A model generated the notes under the pieces. That model was not told where the DNA came from and did no database searches. It saw only the letters and a program-made list of their open reading frames with translations. DNA of 64,000 nt from Paenibacillus sp. FSL R7-0337 (GTDB lineage: Bacteria > Bacillota > Bacilli > Paenibacillales > Paenibacillaceae), in contig NZ_CP150218.1 in NCBI RefSeq assembly GCF_037969875.1, forward strand, positions 2,418,001 through 2,482,000. The letters are read 5' to 3'. Positions 36,698 to 46,764 of the stretch are shown here, piece after piece (the first letter of the stretch is position 1; every line of letters begins with the position of its first letter). A program made the position numbers and the translations under genes.

Positions 36698-36737
36698 GGC
36701 AAAGAAGCCGCCCCGTAAGGGAGCGGCTTCTTTGCCT
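36698..36737. terminator. Bidirectional terminator
   Basis: GCAAAGAAGCCGC and GCGGCTTCTTTGC pair with a small imperfection near the loop, between the convergent BceB-like and beta-helix genes. Confidence 0.85.
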
Positions 36738-36790
36738 TATCCATGATATATCTCTAATCGCACCGGTCCGCAGGAGAGCACCCATTCCCC

Positions 36791-39700
36791 TTATGGCATC
36801 ACCGAGAACGTGATGTCGTCGAACAGCAGATAGGCGAAGCCGCTGGCGTAGAAGCCGACCTTGCCGGACGGGCGGTGGCCCGGATCGCTGCCGGAGAGCC
36901 TTGGTGCGCCGTCTACAAATACGGCGATGTCCCCGCCCTTCGCCGTTACCTTCACCGCATACTCCGTATCCGGCTGCAGGTCATGTCCAGGCAGCACAGT
37001 CTCGGTCAGCTTCTGCCAGGCCGTGTCATACAAGATCCAGGCCGAAGAACCATCTGCGCGGGTCCGGTACCCGATACGGGTAGAGCCACTGCTGTCCTGG
37101 CGGTCGAAGATGTATAGGATGCCGTTATCCGGCATCACGGCGGGCGTCTTCAACTTGAACTCCAGCTGATAGGCGGTGAAGCTGCGGTCGAGCAGTCCGG
37201 TGGCACCGTTCAGCAGCTTATATCTGCGGTTGCCGTCCGAATCAGCGGCAATGCTGCGGTTCGGGTCCACCGGCCAGCCGTTGCCCCCGTTCTCGAAGTC
37301 TGTCTCATGCATGATATTGGAAACCGTTACGGCAATATCGGCTGTAATCAGCGGATTGGCCGTTGAGACCACCGTGATCACGGTCTGTCCTTCATATACG
37401 GCGCTCACAACGCCCGTACTGTTCACTGTTGCTACAGCCGGGTTAGCAGACTGCCAGGTCACCCCAGTATCCGGCGTATCCGCAGGATCGAAGGAGACTT
37501 GCAGCTGCTGCTGCTCCCCTGCGGCCAGACGCACGTTATTCTCTGCCGGAATAATCCCGGCCAGCGTTGTCGTCAGCTCCCTGAACTGAATGTCATCGAA
37601 GTGCATCTGGCTGACATTGCTGACATAGAAGCCAACCTTCCCTTCCGCATTATGCCCCGGGTCATTGCCCTTCAGGCGGAACGCTCCGTCCAGATAGACG
37701 CTGATATCGCCGCCCTTCACCAGCATGCGGACCGCATATTCCGTATCCGGCTGCAGGTCATGCCCCGGTAGCTTCACTTCCTTTAGCACCGTCCAGGCAG
37801 AATTGTACAGCAGCCAGGCGGAGCTTCCATCCGCGCGGGTCTTATAGCCGATCCGGGTAGAGCCGCTTCCGGCCTGGCGGTCGAAGATATACAGAGTAGC
37901 GTTATCGCCCATCACCGCCGGGGTCTTCACCTTGAAGCTCAGCTCATAGTCTGAGAAGGATTTGGGGCTAAGGGCGGAGGCCCCGTTCAGAATCTTGTAC
38001 CAGCGGTTCGTGCCAATCTTCTCAATGCTGCGGTTCGCATCTTGCAGCCAGCCGTTCGCGCCGGACTCGAAATCCGTGAAGTCCATCACGCCATCGCCGG
38101 CCTCCACATGAACCGTAACCGTCGCACTCAGCAGCGGATTCTCCGCCGAAGCCACCGTGATTACTGTGGTCCCTACCTTCCGGCCGGTCACGGTTCCTGC
38201 CCCGTCCACTGCCGCGATAGCCGGATCAGCCGAAGTGAAGGTCAAGGCCGGATTATCCGCATTCCAGGGGAGAACCGCCGTCCGCAGCTTCACCGTTTTC
38301 CAGCGGTCTACGGTAATTTCACTGTCATAGACACTGACCCCCTGCACGGGATAGCTGTCTGTACCGGCTGTTGTGCCTGCCTTACCGGCAACGCCGATCT
38401 CGCCGAATGGAATTTCCGGGAAGCCGGGAATCACATCATATACATCCGCATCCGGCCGCAGCGACAGATCGCCTCCCGCCAGATCGGTGAAGCCCGGATC
38501 ACCCGCAGTAACCCAGTTATTCGCATACTGGACCAGCCCGAACTTGTCATACGCCCCATATACATTGGTCGTCACACTGCGCGGAATCGACGGGTTGTAG
38601 ATAACATTGCCCTGGAAGGTATTCGTATCAGGATAATAACGGTTCTCCGTGAAGAAATCCGCCAGCTCGGGATATTTGGCCAGATAAGGCGTTCCGGTGA
38701 AATTATTATTCGCCGCGAACAAGGCCTGCCACTTCGGCATATAATTCAGCGGCACCTGATCATCCGGCTCATCGCCGAGGAACATATCCGCATAGTCATA
38801 CGGAATTTTGCTGTCAATGAAGATATTGTTACGGGTCAGGATATGGGCGCCGCCGTTATTTTTAATAGCGGAATTACCCATCTTGTAAAAGATATTCTCG
38901 TCAATAGTCAGACCCATCGTGAAATTGTCCGGGTATACGCCCTCTACACCCGCTTTGCTCTCCCCGATGTTATGGAAGTAATTACGGCGGATTACCGTTC
39001 CCCGCTCATGGGGCTGTTCCCCCGCGTTCATATAGATCGCGCCGAGATCCGAGAAGGTCGTGCATACATCATAGATCTCGTTGTATTCCACGTTATGATC
39101 ATTGCCGAAGATCAGCACGCCGGGATGCGGTGCGTCATGCAGCTCATTGTGCGACATGCGGTTGCCCACGCCGGACAGCAGTACTCCGGGATTATAGGCT
39201 TTGTGATAGTAGGCAAAATCGTGAATATGCGAATTCTCCACCCTGTTGTTTCCCGGCGCAAGCGTGGTTTTGTTGCCTCCGGCCAGCGTAACCGCAGTCC
39301 CGCCGATATGATGGATATGGGTGCTGACAATGGCATGGTCGGTCCCCGGTGCCCCTTCAAAATTATTGTAGTAAAACCGGCTCTGGGTGTTGACCAGCAC
39401 TCCGCTGTTGGTGAAATTGCGGATCTCACTGTTCAGGATACGCATCTGCTTGCCGCCCATGAACACTGCTGCCGAATCGCGGCCGTTCTCCAGCACCAGC
39501 TCCGAGAAGTCGATGTACGAGGCGTTCAGCGCGTTGATCATCGGCGTCTTTAGCATCGTAACTTCAATGTCCGGGTCCGCTGAAGCGGCAAATCCGGCAT
39601 TGGGCAGAAAATACAGCTTCCCGGCCTGGCGGTCAATATAATATTCGCCGGGCATGTCGATCTCCTCCAGCAGATTCTGCGCAAAGTGGAAATCCGGGTA

Positions 39701-40561
39701 CCAGTTCTTGAAGATCCCGCTCATCTCCCCGTAGCGGAGAGTGATGCTTTTGGCAGCCGTATCAATGGAAGCAATCTTGTTGTACGACCATTCCCAGCTA
39801 TAACCGAAGATCCCGTCCAGCCAGATGTCGTCAGCCTGCGTCCAGTACTGGGGACGGTCATACGTGTAGGTGAAGGTTCCGCCTCGCGTATGCACTTCGC
39901 CGTTCGGGTCCTTCCGGGTCGGGCCAGGATCAAGAATCTCATCCATCTGGACCGTGCCTTCATTCGGCCAGCGGGCCAGTGTCATGCCCTGCCCGGCCAC
40001 GTACAGCTCCATCGGCGGCACCTCGCTCAGATCATTGGCCAGATAATACCCGTGCCGGCTGAGCTCGCCGTAATCGGTAATGCCGAGCGCTCCCAGATCG
40101 GCGGCCAGCACCTTCGTTCGCGCCTCCGGGCTGATGATCCGGCTGAGAATGGCCGTGTCGGTAACCGGAACGAAGGCTGACTTGGCGAGTTGGCGGGAGC
40201 CGGACAGCGTGACCTCCTCTCCCGGATAAGCCGTATACGTGACGGGCTTGTCAGCTTCGCCGGAGTCCTGTTCACGCAGCTCGAAGCTGGAGGTCCGCTC
40301 ATACCTTCCTTCCCGCAGATACACGGTGACTCCGCCGTCCGGCAGTCCATCCTCCGCCTTCAGCGTACGGATCGTATCGCGCGCCTTCTCAAGACTCTGG
40401 AATGGGGCATTCAGCGTCCCAGAGTTGGAATCGCTTCCATTCGTAGCCACATAAAAAGCCGTCCCGGACGTTCCCCCCTCCGCATAGGCAGGGACTTCAA
40501 ACGGCAGAGACGGCATCAGCAGCAGACTGGCTGCAAGGGCAGCAAGCAAACTTTTTTTCAC
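36791..40561 (-). CDS. Large secreted right-handed beta-helix protein with Big2 and jelly-roll-like repeats
   Basis: 1,256 residues. A signal peptide (KKSLLAALAASLLLMPS to AYA) is followed by FYVATNGSDSNSGTLNAPFQSLEKARDTI, the opening of a pectate-lyase-like parallel beta-helix. Repeated N/H/G-rich coils run to about residue 740. Then comes a duplicated module: an Ig-like Big2 domain (about 760-840) and a 170-residue DFESGANGW... domain with LYIFDRQAGSGSTRIGY, then a second Big2 and a second such domain (about 1080-1256), each pair strongly similar. This suggests an extracellular polysaccharide-binding or -degrading enzyme; catalytic residues are not evident. GTG 40561 is supported by GAGGAG. 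It lies downstream of a sugar-type ABC transporter. Confidence 0.85.
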   Translation of the reverse strand: MKKSLLAALAASLLLMPSLPFEVPAYAEGGTSGTAFYVATNGSDSNSGTLNAPFQSLEKARDTIRTLKAEDGLPDGGVTVYLREGRYERTSSFELREQDSGEADKPVTYTAYPGEEVTLSGSRQLAKSAFVPVTDTAILSRIISPEARTKVLAADLGALGITDYGELSRHGYYLANDLSEVPPMELYVAGQGMTLARWPNEGTVQMDEILDPGPTRKDPNGEVHTRGGTFTYTYDRPQYWTQADDIWLDGIFGYSWEWSYNKIASIDTAAKSITLRYGEMSGIFKNWYPDFHFAQNLLEEIDMPGEYYIDRQAGKLYFLPNAGFAASADPDIEVTMLKTPMINALNASYIDFSELVLENGRDSAAVFMGGKQMRILNSEIRNFTNSGVLVNTQSRFYYNNFEGAPGTDHAIVSTHIHHIGGTAVTLAGGNKTTLAPGNNRVENSHIHDFAYYHKAYNPGVLLSGVGNRMSHNELHDAPHPGVLIFGNDHNVEYNEIYDVCTTFSDLGAIYMNAGEQPHERGTVIRRNYFHNIGESKAGVEGVYPDNFTMGLTIDENIFYKMGNSAIKNNGGAHILTRNNIFIDSKIPYDYADMFLGDEPDDQVPLNYMPKWQALFAANNNFTGTPYLAKYPELADFFTENRYYPDTNTFQGNVIYNPSIPRSVTTNVYGAYDKFGLVQYANNWVTAGDPGFTDLAGGDLSLRPDADVYDVIPGFPEIPFGEIGVAGKAGTTAGTDSYPVQGVSVYDSEITVDRWKTVKLRTAVLPWNADNPALTFTSADPAIAAVDGAGTVTGRKVGTTVITVASAENPLLSATVTVHVEAGDGVMDFTDFESGANGWLQDANRSIEKIGTNRWYKILNGASALSPKSFSDYELSFKVKTPAVMGDNATLYIFDRQAGSGSTRIGYKTRADGSSAWLLYNSAWTVLKEVKLPGHDLQPDTEYAVRMLVKGGDISVYLDGAFRLKGNDPGHNAEGKVGFYVSNVSQMHFDDIQFRELTTTLAGIIPAENNVRLAAGEQQQLQVSFDPADTPDTGVTWQSANPAVATVNSTGVVSAVYEGQTVITVVSTANPLITADIAVTVSNIMHETDFENGGNGWPVDPNRSIAADSDGNRRYKLLNGATGLLDRSFTAYQLEFKLKTPAVMPDNGILYIFDRQDSSGSTRIGYRTRADGSSAWILYDTAWQKLTETVLPGHDLQPDTEYAVKVTAKGGDIAVFVDGAPRLSGSDPGHRPSGKVGFYASGFAYLLFDDITFSVMP

Positions 40562-40696
40562 CAAGGCTCCTCTTCCTTTCAACGTAGGATGTAGGGGCTT
40601 GCGCCAACTTCAGTTTGGCGAAGCCCCCCATGAGCAGCAGGTTTCTCCGGTTTTCCTCAGCCGTGCAGATCTATTCTGTGTCTTTACACCTTACCC

Positions 40697-42247
40697 TTAC
40701 TTCTTCAGACCTTTATCCTTAAGGAATTGTTCGAATTGTTTGGTGACTTCCGCCACGTATTTCTCTTCGCCGGCTTCCTTCAGCTTGCCATAGAGCGCAG
40801 GCCAGGTTTCTTCAAAATCAAGCGTACCGGTCACCAGTCCCCGCTTATATTCCCCCCACACCGCATTCAGGTTGGCGATTTCGGTATTCACCGGCTCGGA
40901 ATTGAACTTGAAGGCACCGACCGGATTTACCTCGGAACCGGAATTGATCTTCTTGGTCTCTTCCCACACATTCTCCGGCTGTCCTTCCTTCAGGTAGGAG
41001 TTGAATACGCTGCCAAACACCCAGTCCATATTCGGCAGGTAGCGGGAATCCGCTTTGGCCTTAATGTACTCCCCGTCTGCCTTATCATAATGCTCACCGG
41101 CAATCCCGTTACAGAGCAGATTGTACAGCTCCTTGTCGGTATTCACCAGATTCAGGAACATCATCGCGCGCTCCGGATTAGGGGCCGTACGGCTGATCGA
41201 TTGGTTGGTTGTAGCCGAATAACCGTTGGAGAACCAGTCGCTGAGCGGAACGGTGATGACGTCATTGCCGCCGTTTTTGGCCTTCACCTCAGCCTCGACG
41301 CCCGGCTTCAGCGTCACGTTGAAATCGACGGCAATCTGGCCTTTGGCGAGGTAATCATTCGCTTTTTCGGTAGCGGCATCCTTGTAAATATAGCCATCCT
41401 TATACCACTTGCTGGCCAGCCGGAAATTGTCCAGTTCTTCTTCCGGGTACCGCTGGAGCGTATACGAGGGATCATCTGTCTTAATATAGAAATGGTCATC
41501 CAGACCCGGAACTACCCAGTACTTGTCATCATGCGACTGCGGATTGATGAAGGAAGTGCCGAATACGCCAAACGGAATGATATCCTTCTCGTTCTGCTTA
41601 ATCTGGGCCAGGAATGGCTCGATGTCCGCTATTTTTTTGATGGAAGCGGTATCAAGTTTGTACTTGTCAGCGAAGCGCTTCTGGATGATGAAGCCATACC
41701 GGGAGCCGTTGATCTGCTGGTTCGGAATACCGTAGATCTCCCCGTCCACCGAGAGGCCATCCCACATCACCTGCGGCACATCCTTCTTCAGCTCCGGCGC
41801 ATACTCGTCAAGCAGCTTATCCATCGGCTGAATCGCTCCCTTGCGCACCAGCTCCTCCGGCTTCAGCATATAACCGGTCCAGAGAATGTCGAACTTCTCG
41901 CCTGCCGCAAGCACGGTGTTCATCTTCTGCACATAGTCCCCGATTGCTACAGGCATCAGCTTCACGGTGGCGTTGATCTTCGCCTTCGTAATCTTATTCA
42001 CTTCCTCCTGCACCTTATCCTGGTCTGCCTGCAGCTGCGACAGCGGATAATACCAGGTCAGTTCGACCGGCTTCAGCTCGCCGTCCTTCCCGGATTCCGG
42101 TGCCGCGCTCTGCGCAACCCCCGTTCCGCTTCCTTCCGTACCTGTAGCAGCATTGCCATTGCCGCCGTTATTGTTCCCTCCGCAGCCTGACAGCACGGAT
42201 GCAAGCAGCATTACGGATGCCAATACGCCAACCAGCCCTTTTTTCAT
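40697..42247 (-). CDS. Extracellular solute-binding lipoprotein (LplA/YtcQ type)
   Basis: 516 residues. Lipoprotein signal with SVLSGCGG (lipidated C22) and a Gly/Asn/Ser-rich linker, then a family-1-like binding fold. It resembles LplA/YtcQ proteins, which feed oligosaccharides such as rhamnogalacturonan fragments to YteP/YtcP-type permeases encoded upstream. The ligand is unknown. The locus encodes no ATPase, as is typical: a shared MsmX-like ATPase normally serves such systems. Confidence 0.9.
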   Translation of the reverse strand: MKKGLVGVLASVMLLASVLSGCGGNNNGGNGNAATGTEGSGTGVAQSAAPESGKDGELKPVELTWYYPLSQLQADQDKVQEEVNKITKAKINATVKLMPVAIGDYVQKMNTVLAAGEKFDILWTGYMLKPEELVRKGAIQPMDKLLDEYAPELKKDVPQVMWDGLSVDGEIYGIPNQQINGSRYGFIIQKRFADKYKLDTASIKKIADIEPFLAQIKQNEKDIIPFGVFGTSFINPQSHDDKYWVVPGLDDHFYIKTDDPSYTLQRYPEEELDNFRLASKWYKDGYIYKDAATEKANDYLAKGQIAVDFNVTLKPGVEAEVKAKNGGNDVITVPLSDWFSNGYSATTNQSISRTAPNPERAMMFLNLVNTDKELYNLLCNGIAGEHYDKADGEYIKAKADSRYLPNMDWVFGSVFNSYLKEGQPENVWEETKKINSGSEVNPVGAFKFNSEPVNTEIANLNAVWGEYKRGLVTGTLDFEETWPALYGKLKEAGEEKYVAEVTKQFEQFLKDKGLKK

Positions 42248-42285
42248 GTGAGTGACCTCCTGTACTTAGTACATGTAATTGTATG

Positions 42286-43170
42286 TTAACCCTTTAGGGA
42301 GCCAACCGTAAGCCCTTTGACGAAAAACCGCTGAAAAAACGGGAAGATGACCAGCATCGGTCCGCCAGCCAGTACCGCAATCGCCATCCGGGCCGAGCTG
42401 TTCGGAAAACTCGACAGATCAATGCCAAGCTGCCCGGTGAATTCCGAGTTCGTCGTGAGAAACTCAATACTGTTGAGTGTCCGCACCAGCAGCAGCTGCA
42501 GCGGTACCTTGTTCGGATCGTCAATGTACAGCATCGCGTTGAACCATTCGTTCCAGTAGGTGAAGGATATCAGCAGACCCAGCGTAGCCAGGGCAGGCGT
42601 CGAGAGCGGCAGAATAATCCGGAAGAAAATGCGGAACTCCCTCGCCCCGTCGATTTTGGCCGATTCAATGATCTCCAGCGGAATCTTGGACATGAAGCCC
42701 TTCATGACCATAATGTTGAACGGCGACAGCAGAATCGGCAGAATCAGCGCCAGCAGGCTATCCTTCAGATGCAGGTACTGAGTAATGAGAATGTAGGAGG
42801 GAACGAGACCCCCGCTGAACAGCATAGTGAAAAAAACATAGAACGTCGTCGCCCGGTTATACCGGTAATCCTGCCTTGAAATCACGTAGGCGGTCATCGC
42901 GGTCAGCAGCAGTCCAGCCAGCGCGCCGATGATCGTCACCGTGAACGTAACGCCATAAGCCCGGAGCAGGATATCGGGAGCGTCCAGCAGATAGCGGTAG
43001 GCATCCAGACTGAAGGATGAAGGAATGAACTGGTACCCGTTCTCGGTCAATGACTTCTCATCCGTCAGCGAGACAACGATGACCAGCAGGAATGGCAGAA
43101 TCACCACCAGCGACAGCACGATAAACAGCAGATTAATGAACAGCTTCGAGAATTCAAATTTTTTGCCCAC
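42286..43170 (-). CDS. Carbohydrate ABC permease (LplC/YtcP type)
   Basis: 294 residues, six hydrophobic spans. The permease loop with EAA motif is ESAKIDGAREFRIFFRIILPLSTPALATLGL, near residue 190. The C-terminus FFVKGLTVGSLKG is typical of YtcP/LplC. 15 bp downstream of the partner permease and 38 bp upstream of the binding-protein gene. Confidence 0.92.
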   Translation of the reverse strand: MGKKFEFSKLFINLLFIVLSLVVILPFLLVIVVSLTDEKSLTENGYQFIPSSFSLDAYRYLLDAPDILLRAYGVTFTVTIIGALAGLLLTAMTAYVISRQDYRYNRATTFYVFFTMLFSGGLVPSYILITQYLHLKDSLLALILPILLSPFNIMVMKGFMSKIPLEIIESAKIDGAREFRIFFRIILPLSTPALATLGLLISFTYWNEWFNAMLYIDDPNKVPLQLLLVRTLNSIEFLTTNSEFTGQLGIDLSSFPNSSARMAIAVLAGGPMLVIFPFFQRFFVKGLTVGSLKG

Positions 43171-43185
43171 GCTTCGGGCACCTCC

Positions 43186-44172
43186 TTACCACAGGGAATT
43201 ATCGGGATCGACCTTGCGCACAATTCCGTTAGCTGTCAGCACCAGCACCAGACCGACAACCGACTGATAGAACCCGGTAGCCGCAGACATACTCACATTG
43301 CCGACCTCACGCAGCGCACGGTACACATAAGTATCAATGATATCCGTAGAGCCATAGAGAAAACCGGAGTTATTCGGGATGAAATAATGCAGGCCGAAAT
43401 CCCCACGGAACATGTTGCCGATCGACAGAATCAGCATAATAATGATGATTGGGGCCATCAGCGGGATCGTGATTTTGAAGGCCATTTGCCGCTTGGTTGC
43501 CCCGTCGATCCGCGCCGCCTCGTAATATTCACTGTTAATGCCAATAATGCCGGCAAAATAAATCAGCGTGTTGAACCCCACCACTTTCCACAATTGAACC
43601 AGAATCAGAATGACCGGCCAGGGTCCGGGATTCTGGTACCAGCTCACCGGATTTAGCCCGAAGGATTCCAGCGTGCGGTTGATGAAGCCGTCAGAGTGGT
43701 TCAAGAAGGCATAAGCCACATAACCCACAAGCACCCATGACAGGAAATGGGGCAGAAACAAGGCCGTCTGATAGAACTTGCTCCACTTGGCCTTAATCTC
43801 ATTCATCAGAATAGCCAGCAGCAGCGCCGCTGAGGTGCCTATCAGAATATAAGCGGTGTTATACAGGACCGTATTCCTTGTAATCCGCCACGCCGTGTCC
43901 GTAGTGAACAAATAACGGAAGTTATCCAGCCCGACCCATTTACTGCCGAAGATCCCGAGATCATACCGGTAATTCTTGAAGGCGATAATCAGACCAATCA
44001 TCGGAATATACGCGAAAATCAATTTGTACAGCAGTCCCGGCAGCGAGAGCAGGAACAGCTCCCGGTTGCTTTTGAAATGGGCCAGCTCCCTTCGGAGCCA
44101 GGATTGTCTGCGCGTGGCCGGCGGCGCTCCTGAACTTGCCTGCTGTTCCGCCAGCGGAACCTTATTCAACAT
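43186..44172 (-). CDS. Carbohydrate ABC permease (LplB/YteP type)
   Basis: 328 residues, six hydrophobic spans after a hydrophilic N-terminus. Typical features are IPMIGLIIAFKNY, the EAA loop EAARIDGATKRQMAFKITIPLMAPIIIIMLIL, and the C-terminal NGIVRKVDPDNSLW close to the YteP ending. First gene of the three-gene transporter operon. The 250 bases upstream hold no gene and no clear promoter. Confidence 0.92.
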   Translation of the reverse strand: MLNKVPLAEQQASSGAPPATRRQSWLRRELAHFKSNRELFLLSLPGLLYKLIFAYIPMIGLIIAFKNYRYDLGIFGSKWVGLDNFRYLFTTDTAWRITRNTVLYNTAYILIGTSAALLLAILMNEIKAKWSKFYQTALFLPHFLSWVLVGYVAYAFLNHSDGFINRTLESFGLNPVSWYQNPGPWPVILILVQLWKVVGFNTLIYFAGIIGINSEYYEAARIDGATKRQMAFKITIPLMAPIIIIMLILSIGNMFRGDFGLHYFIPNNSGFLYGSTDIIDTYVYRALREVGNVSMSAATGFYQSVVGLVLVLTANGIVRKVDPDNSLW

Positions 44173-44421
44173 AACCTTGAGCCCCTTCCTTTCCTTCCTT
44201 AGCTGCAGCTGTTTGCCTGTGTCCCAGGCTTTGCACGACTAACATAGCGCAGAATCAGGCCGCTGCGTTACTGTACAATTGCAAGAATGCTGTAAAGCCG
44301 GGCTGTATTGTTACCAGATTCCTGTCTAGAGGGGGCAGACTCCTGCACGGCACAGCAAAAAGCCCGCCAAATGAACAGTGCTCATGTAGCGGACCCTGCC
44401 TTACATATTGGGAAAGTGGAA

Positions 44422-46731
44422 TCATCTGCTGCGGTCAATGGCTGATTTCAGGCGGTACTCCTTCGGCGTGGTGCCATAGCAGCGCTTGAACAGGCGGTAA
44501 AAATAACTCTCGTTCCCGAACCCGACCTTCTCCATAATCTCTGTTACGGTGAAATCCTCTTGCTCCAGGTACTTCTTGGCACTGGCCAGCCGGGCGGCGT
44601 TGATCTGATCCACCACGCTCGTGCCTTCCTGCGCCTTGAACACCTGGCCCAGATAGACCGGATTCATCTTGAGCATATCGGCAATCCGCTGCACATTCAG
44701 GTCAGGATCGGCGTAATGCTTGTCAATAATCTCCTTTACCGTGTCCGCGAGCAGCCGGTTCTTGTCCTCGCGCCCGCTCCTGCGCTGCTCGGCAACTTCC
44801 CGCACCACCTCCAGCAGGACCGTCTCCATCTCATCCAGCGTCTCCTTCTCCAGAATCCGGCGGTTGATCGCCTGCAGGTTAAGCGAGACCGGATTGACAC
44901 TCCGGCTGTTCATCTCGGCAAGCGTCTGGCTCAGAGTCACGGCCAGATGAAGCACCGCTGAATACATATTCTCGTAGCTGAAGCCGCCAAGCAGCGCCCT
45001 CCACTTGCGGATCGTCTGCTCGGTCTCTGCCAGATCTCCGCCCTTCAGTCCCTCCGTCAGCTGCCGCTCCAGCTCCTGCGGAATGCGCAGCGCTTCATTC
45101 TCTTCATTCGCCCGGAGCATCTCCGGCTCAAGCACAGCACCTTTGCCGTAGATCATCCGGTAATTGGCGTGGCGCTGCGCCAGATTATAATGCGCCGTGA
45201 TGCTGCGGTAATCCGTGAAGACCTCGCTTAGCGTGACTGTAAAAGTAATATGATAATAGTTGCCGATCGTCTGCTGAAGCTCCCTGAACCGTTCCTCGAG
45301 CTTCGCCAGCTCCCCGTCCGCACTCCCGGCAATGAAGACCAGATGCCCGCTCTTCATATCTGCAGCTTCACAGGAGCCCTGAAGGCGCAATAATTCCTGT
45401 CCGATGTTGGAGATGGCGAAGTACAGCAGCGATTCCATCGGCAGCCCCGGCTCTGCCGCCAGCCCCTGCAGGTTGTCGATCTGCACGAGCGCCAGCCGGA
45501 GAGGGGACGGATAGGCAATATCGATGCCGTGCTGCTCCCTAAGCTGCAGGAAGGACTGCTCATCCAGACTGTGGCTTGAAGCGATCAGGCTGCGGAGCTG
45601 ATAGAGCTTGGCAATATTGGACTGCGAGGCCCGCTCCAGCTCCAGCCCCTTCAGCTTACTGATCATCTCCGTAAGATTGGCTGCAATGAGCGACAGCTCA
45701 TCCTTGGCCTGCGGCGCGGCCCGCACATCCCCTGGAACCAGAGTCAGCAGCTGGCCTACCGGTTTATACAGCCGCACCGCGAAGAACACAGATAACAGCA
45801 CGGCCAGCAGAACGACGGACAGCGTGACCGCGATCTCCGTCCATTTCATCTGCCGGACGCTGCCCAGCACCACATCGTAATCCTGCATGCTGATAATCTG
45901 CCAGTTGTTCAGGGCTTTGCTCAGATAAGTCACTTTATATTTCCTGCCGTCATGACTGTAGTTGAAGGAATCCAGCGGCCTGCCCGAAGCGCTGATCCGC
46001 GGCAGCAGCTCTCCCTTCAGGTTAAGCCCTTCAGGAACCTGCCCGCCGGTTGCGATCAGCACCTCACCGTCGGTATCGGTCACGAATAACACATCATTCT
46101 GCCGTTCCGCCACTTGGTTAAGCGCTTTCATATTATCGAGCATCCATCCCGGCTTTACCGTGAGGATCAGCACATTGTCATTGATTGAACCCAAGGTATC
46201 CCCGTCATACAGGAAGAAGGCAAAGACATCAATCCCCCCGCCCTTGCCGTCCAGGTCGAGCGGAATAAGCTGGAGCTTCGGCAGATCTGCCCGGGAATCC
46301 ATATAGTTCTGCAAGGAGCTGTACAGAAGACTATTGTTAATCTCATGGTTCAGCGACGAGAAGAACCGGTGCTGGGCCCCATTATAAAAGACGGCCGCAT
46401 GCAGATACGGGGAGGCTGCGACCGTATGATTCAGCCGCTCAATCTTGAGGATGCTCTGCCTGTAATCAGCGCCGGACTTCAGCGCCAGCATCTCCTCGTC
46501 ATTGTACAGGGAGACCGCCAGATCTTTTACAATCCCGTTCATGTTCTCGATATTGTAATTGATCTGGGTCAGCAGCTTGCGGTCCGCTTCATTCTGGAGG
46601 CTGAGCACCTTGCTGCGGGCACCCGAGTTCATCAGCAGCGAAGCTACAGCCAGAATGGCAACAACAAGCATAAAGCTGAGTAGGATCCGCTGCAAGTATT
46701 TACGCGAACGGATCGTCTGCAGTACGTTCAT
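44422..46731 (-). CDS. Membrane-anchored AraC-family regulator (YtdP/YesS-like)
   Basis: 769 residues. A membrane helix near 15-32, an extracytoplasmic sensor-like domain, a second helix near 295-320, a cytoplasmic middle part, and a C-terminal AraC DNA-binding domain (about 665-769) with MNPVYLGQVFKAQEGTSVVDQINAARLASAKKYLE and VGFGNESYFYRLFKRCYGTTPKEYR. This architecture is that of YtdP/YesS-type activators of rhamnogalacturonan and related loci. It probably senses an extracellular sugar and drives the adjacent transporter. Encoded just downstream of the SGNH hydrolase gene. Confidence 0.9.
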   Translation of the reverse strand: MNVLQTIRSRKYLQRILLSFMLVVAILAVASLLMNSGARSKVLSLQNEADRKLLTQINYNIENMNGIVKDLAVSLYNDEEMLALKSGADYRQSILKIERLNHTVAASPYLHAAVFYNGAQHRFFSSLNHEINNSLLYSSLQNYMDSRADLPKLQLIPLDLDGKGGGIDVFAFFLYDGDTLGSINDNVLILTVKPGWMLDNMKALNQVAERQNDVLFVTDTDGEVLIATGGQVPEGLNLKGELLPRISASGRPLDSFNYSHDGRKYKVTYLSKALNNWQIISMQDYDVVLGSVRQMKWTEIAVTLSVVLLAVLLSVFFAVRLYKPVGQLLTLVPGDVRAAPQAKDELSLIAANLTEMISKLKGLELERASQSNIAKLYQLRSLIASSHSLDEQSFLQLREQHGIDIAYPSPLRLALVQIDNLQGLAAEPGLPMESLLYFAISNIGQELLRLQGSCEAADMKSGHLVFIAGSADGELAKLEERFRELQQTIGNYYHITFTVTLSEVFTDYRSITAHYNLAQRHANYRMIYGKGAVLEPEMLRANEENEALRIPQELERQLTEGLKGGDLAETEQTIRKWRALLGGFSYENMYSAVLHLAVTLSQTLAEMNSRSVNPVSLNLQAINRRILEKETLDEMETVLLEVVREVAEQRRSGREDKNRLLADTVKEIIDKHYADPDLNVQRIADMLKMNPVYLGQVFKAQEGTSVVDQINAARLASAKKYLEQEDFTVTEIMEKVGFGNESYFYRLFKRCYGTTPKEYRLKSAIDRSR

Positions 46732-46764
46732 GTGATCCCTCTCCCGGCTCTTAAGGTGTCCTTA

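Noticed and set aside
38042..39553. 503-codon frame antisense to the beta-helix gene
   Set aside because: Shadow of the GC-skewed real gene on the other strand; no family resemblance and no ribosome site.
40727..42190. 487-codon frame antisense to the solute-binding lipoprotein gene
   Set aside because: The minus-strand frame has a lipobox and family features; this one has none.
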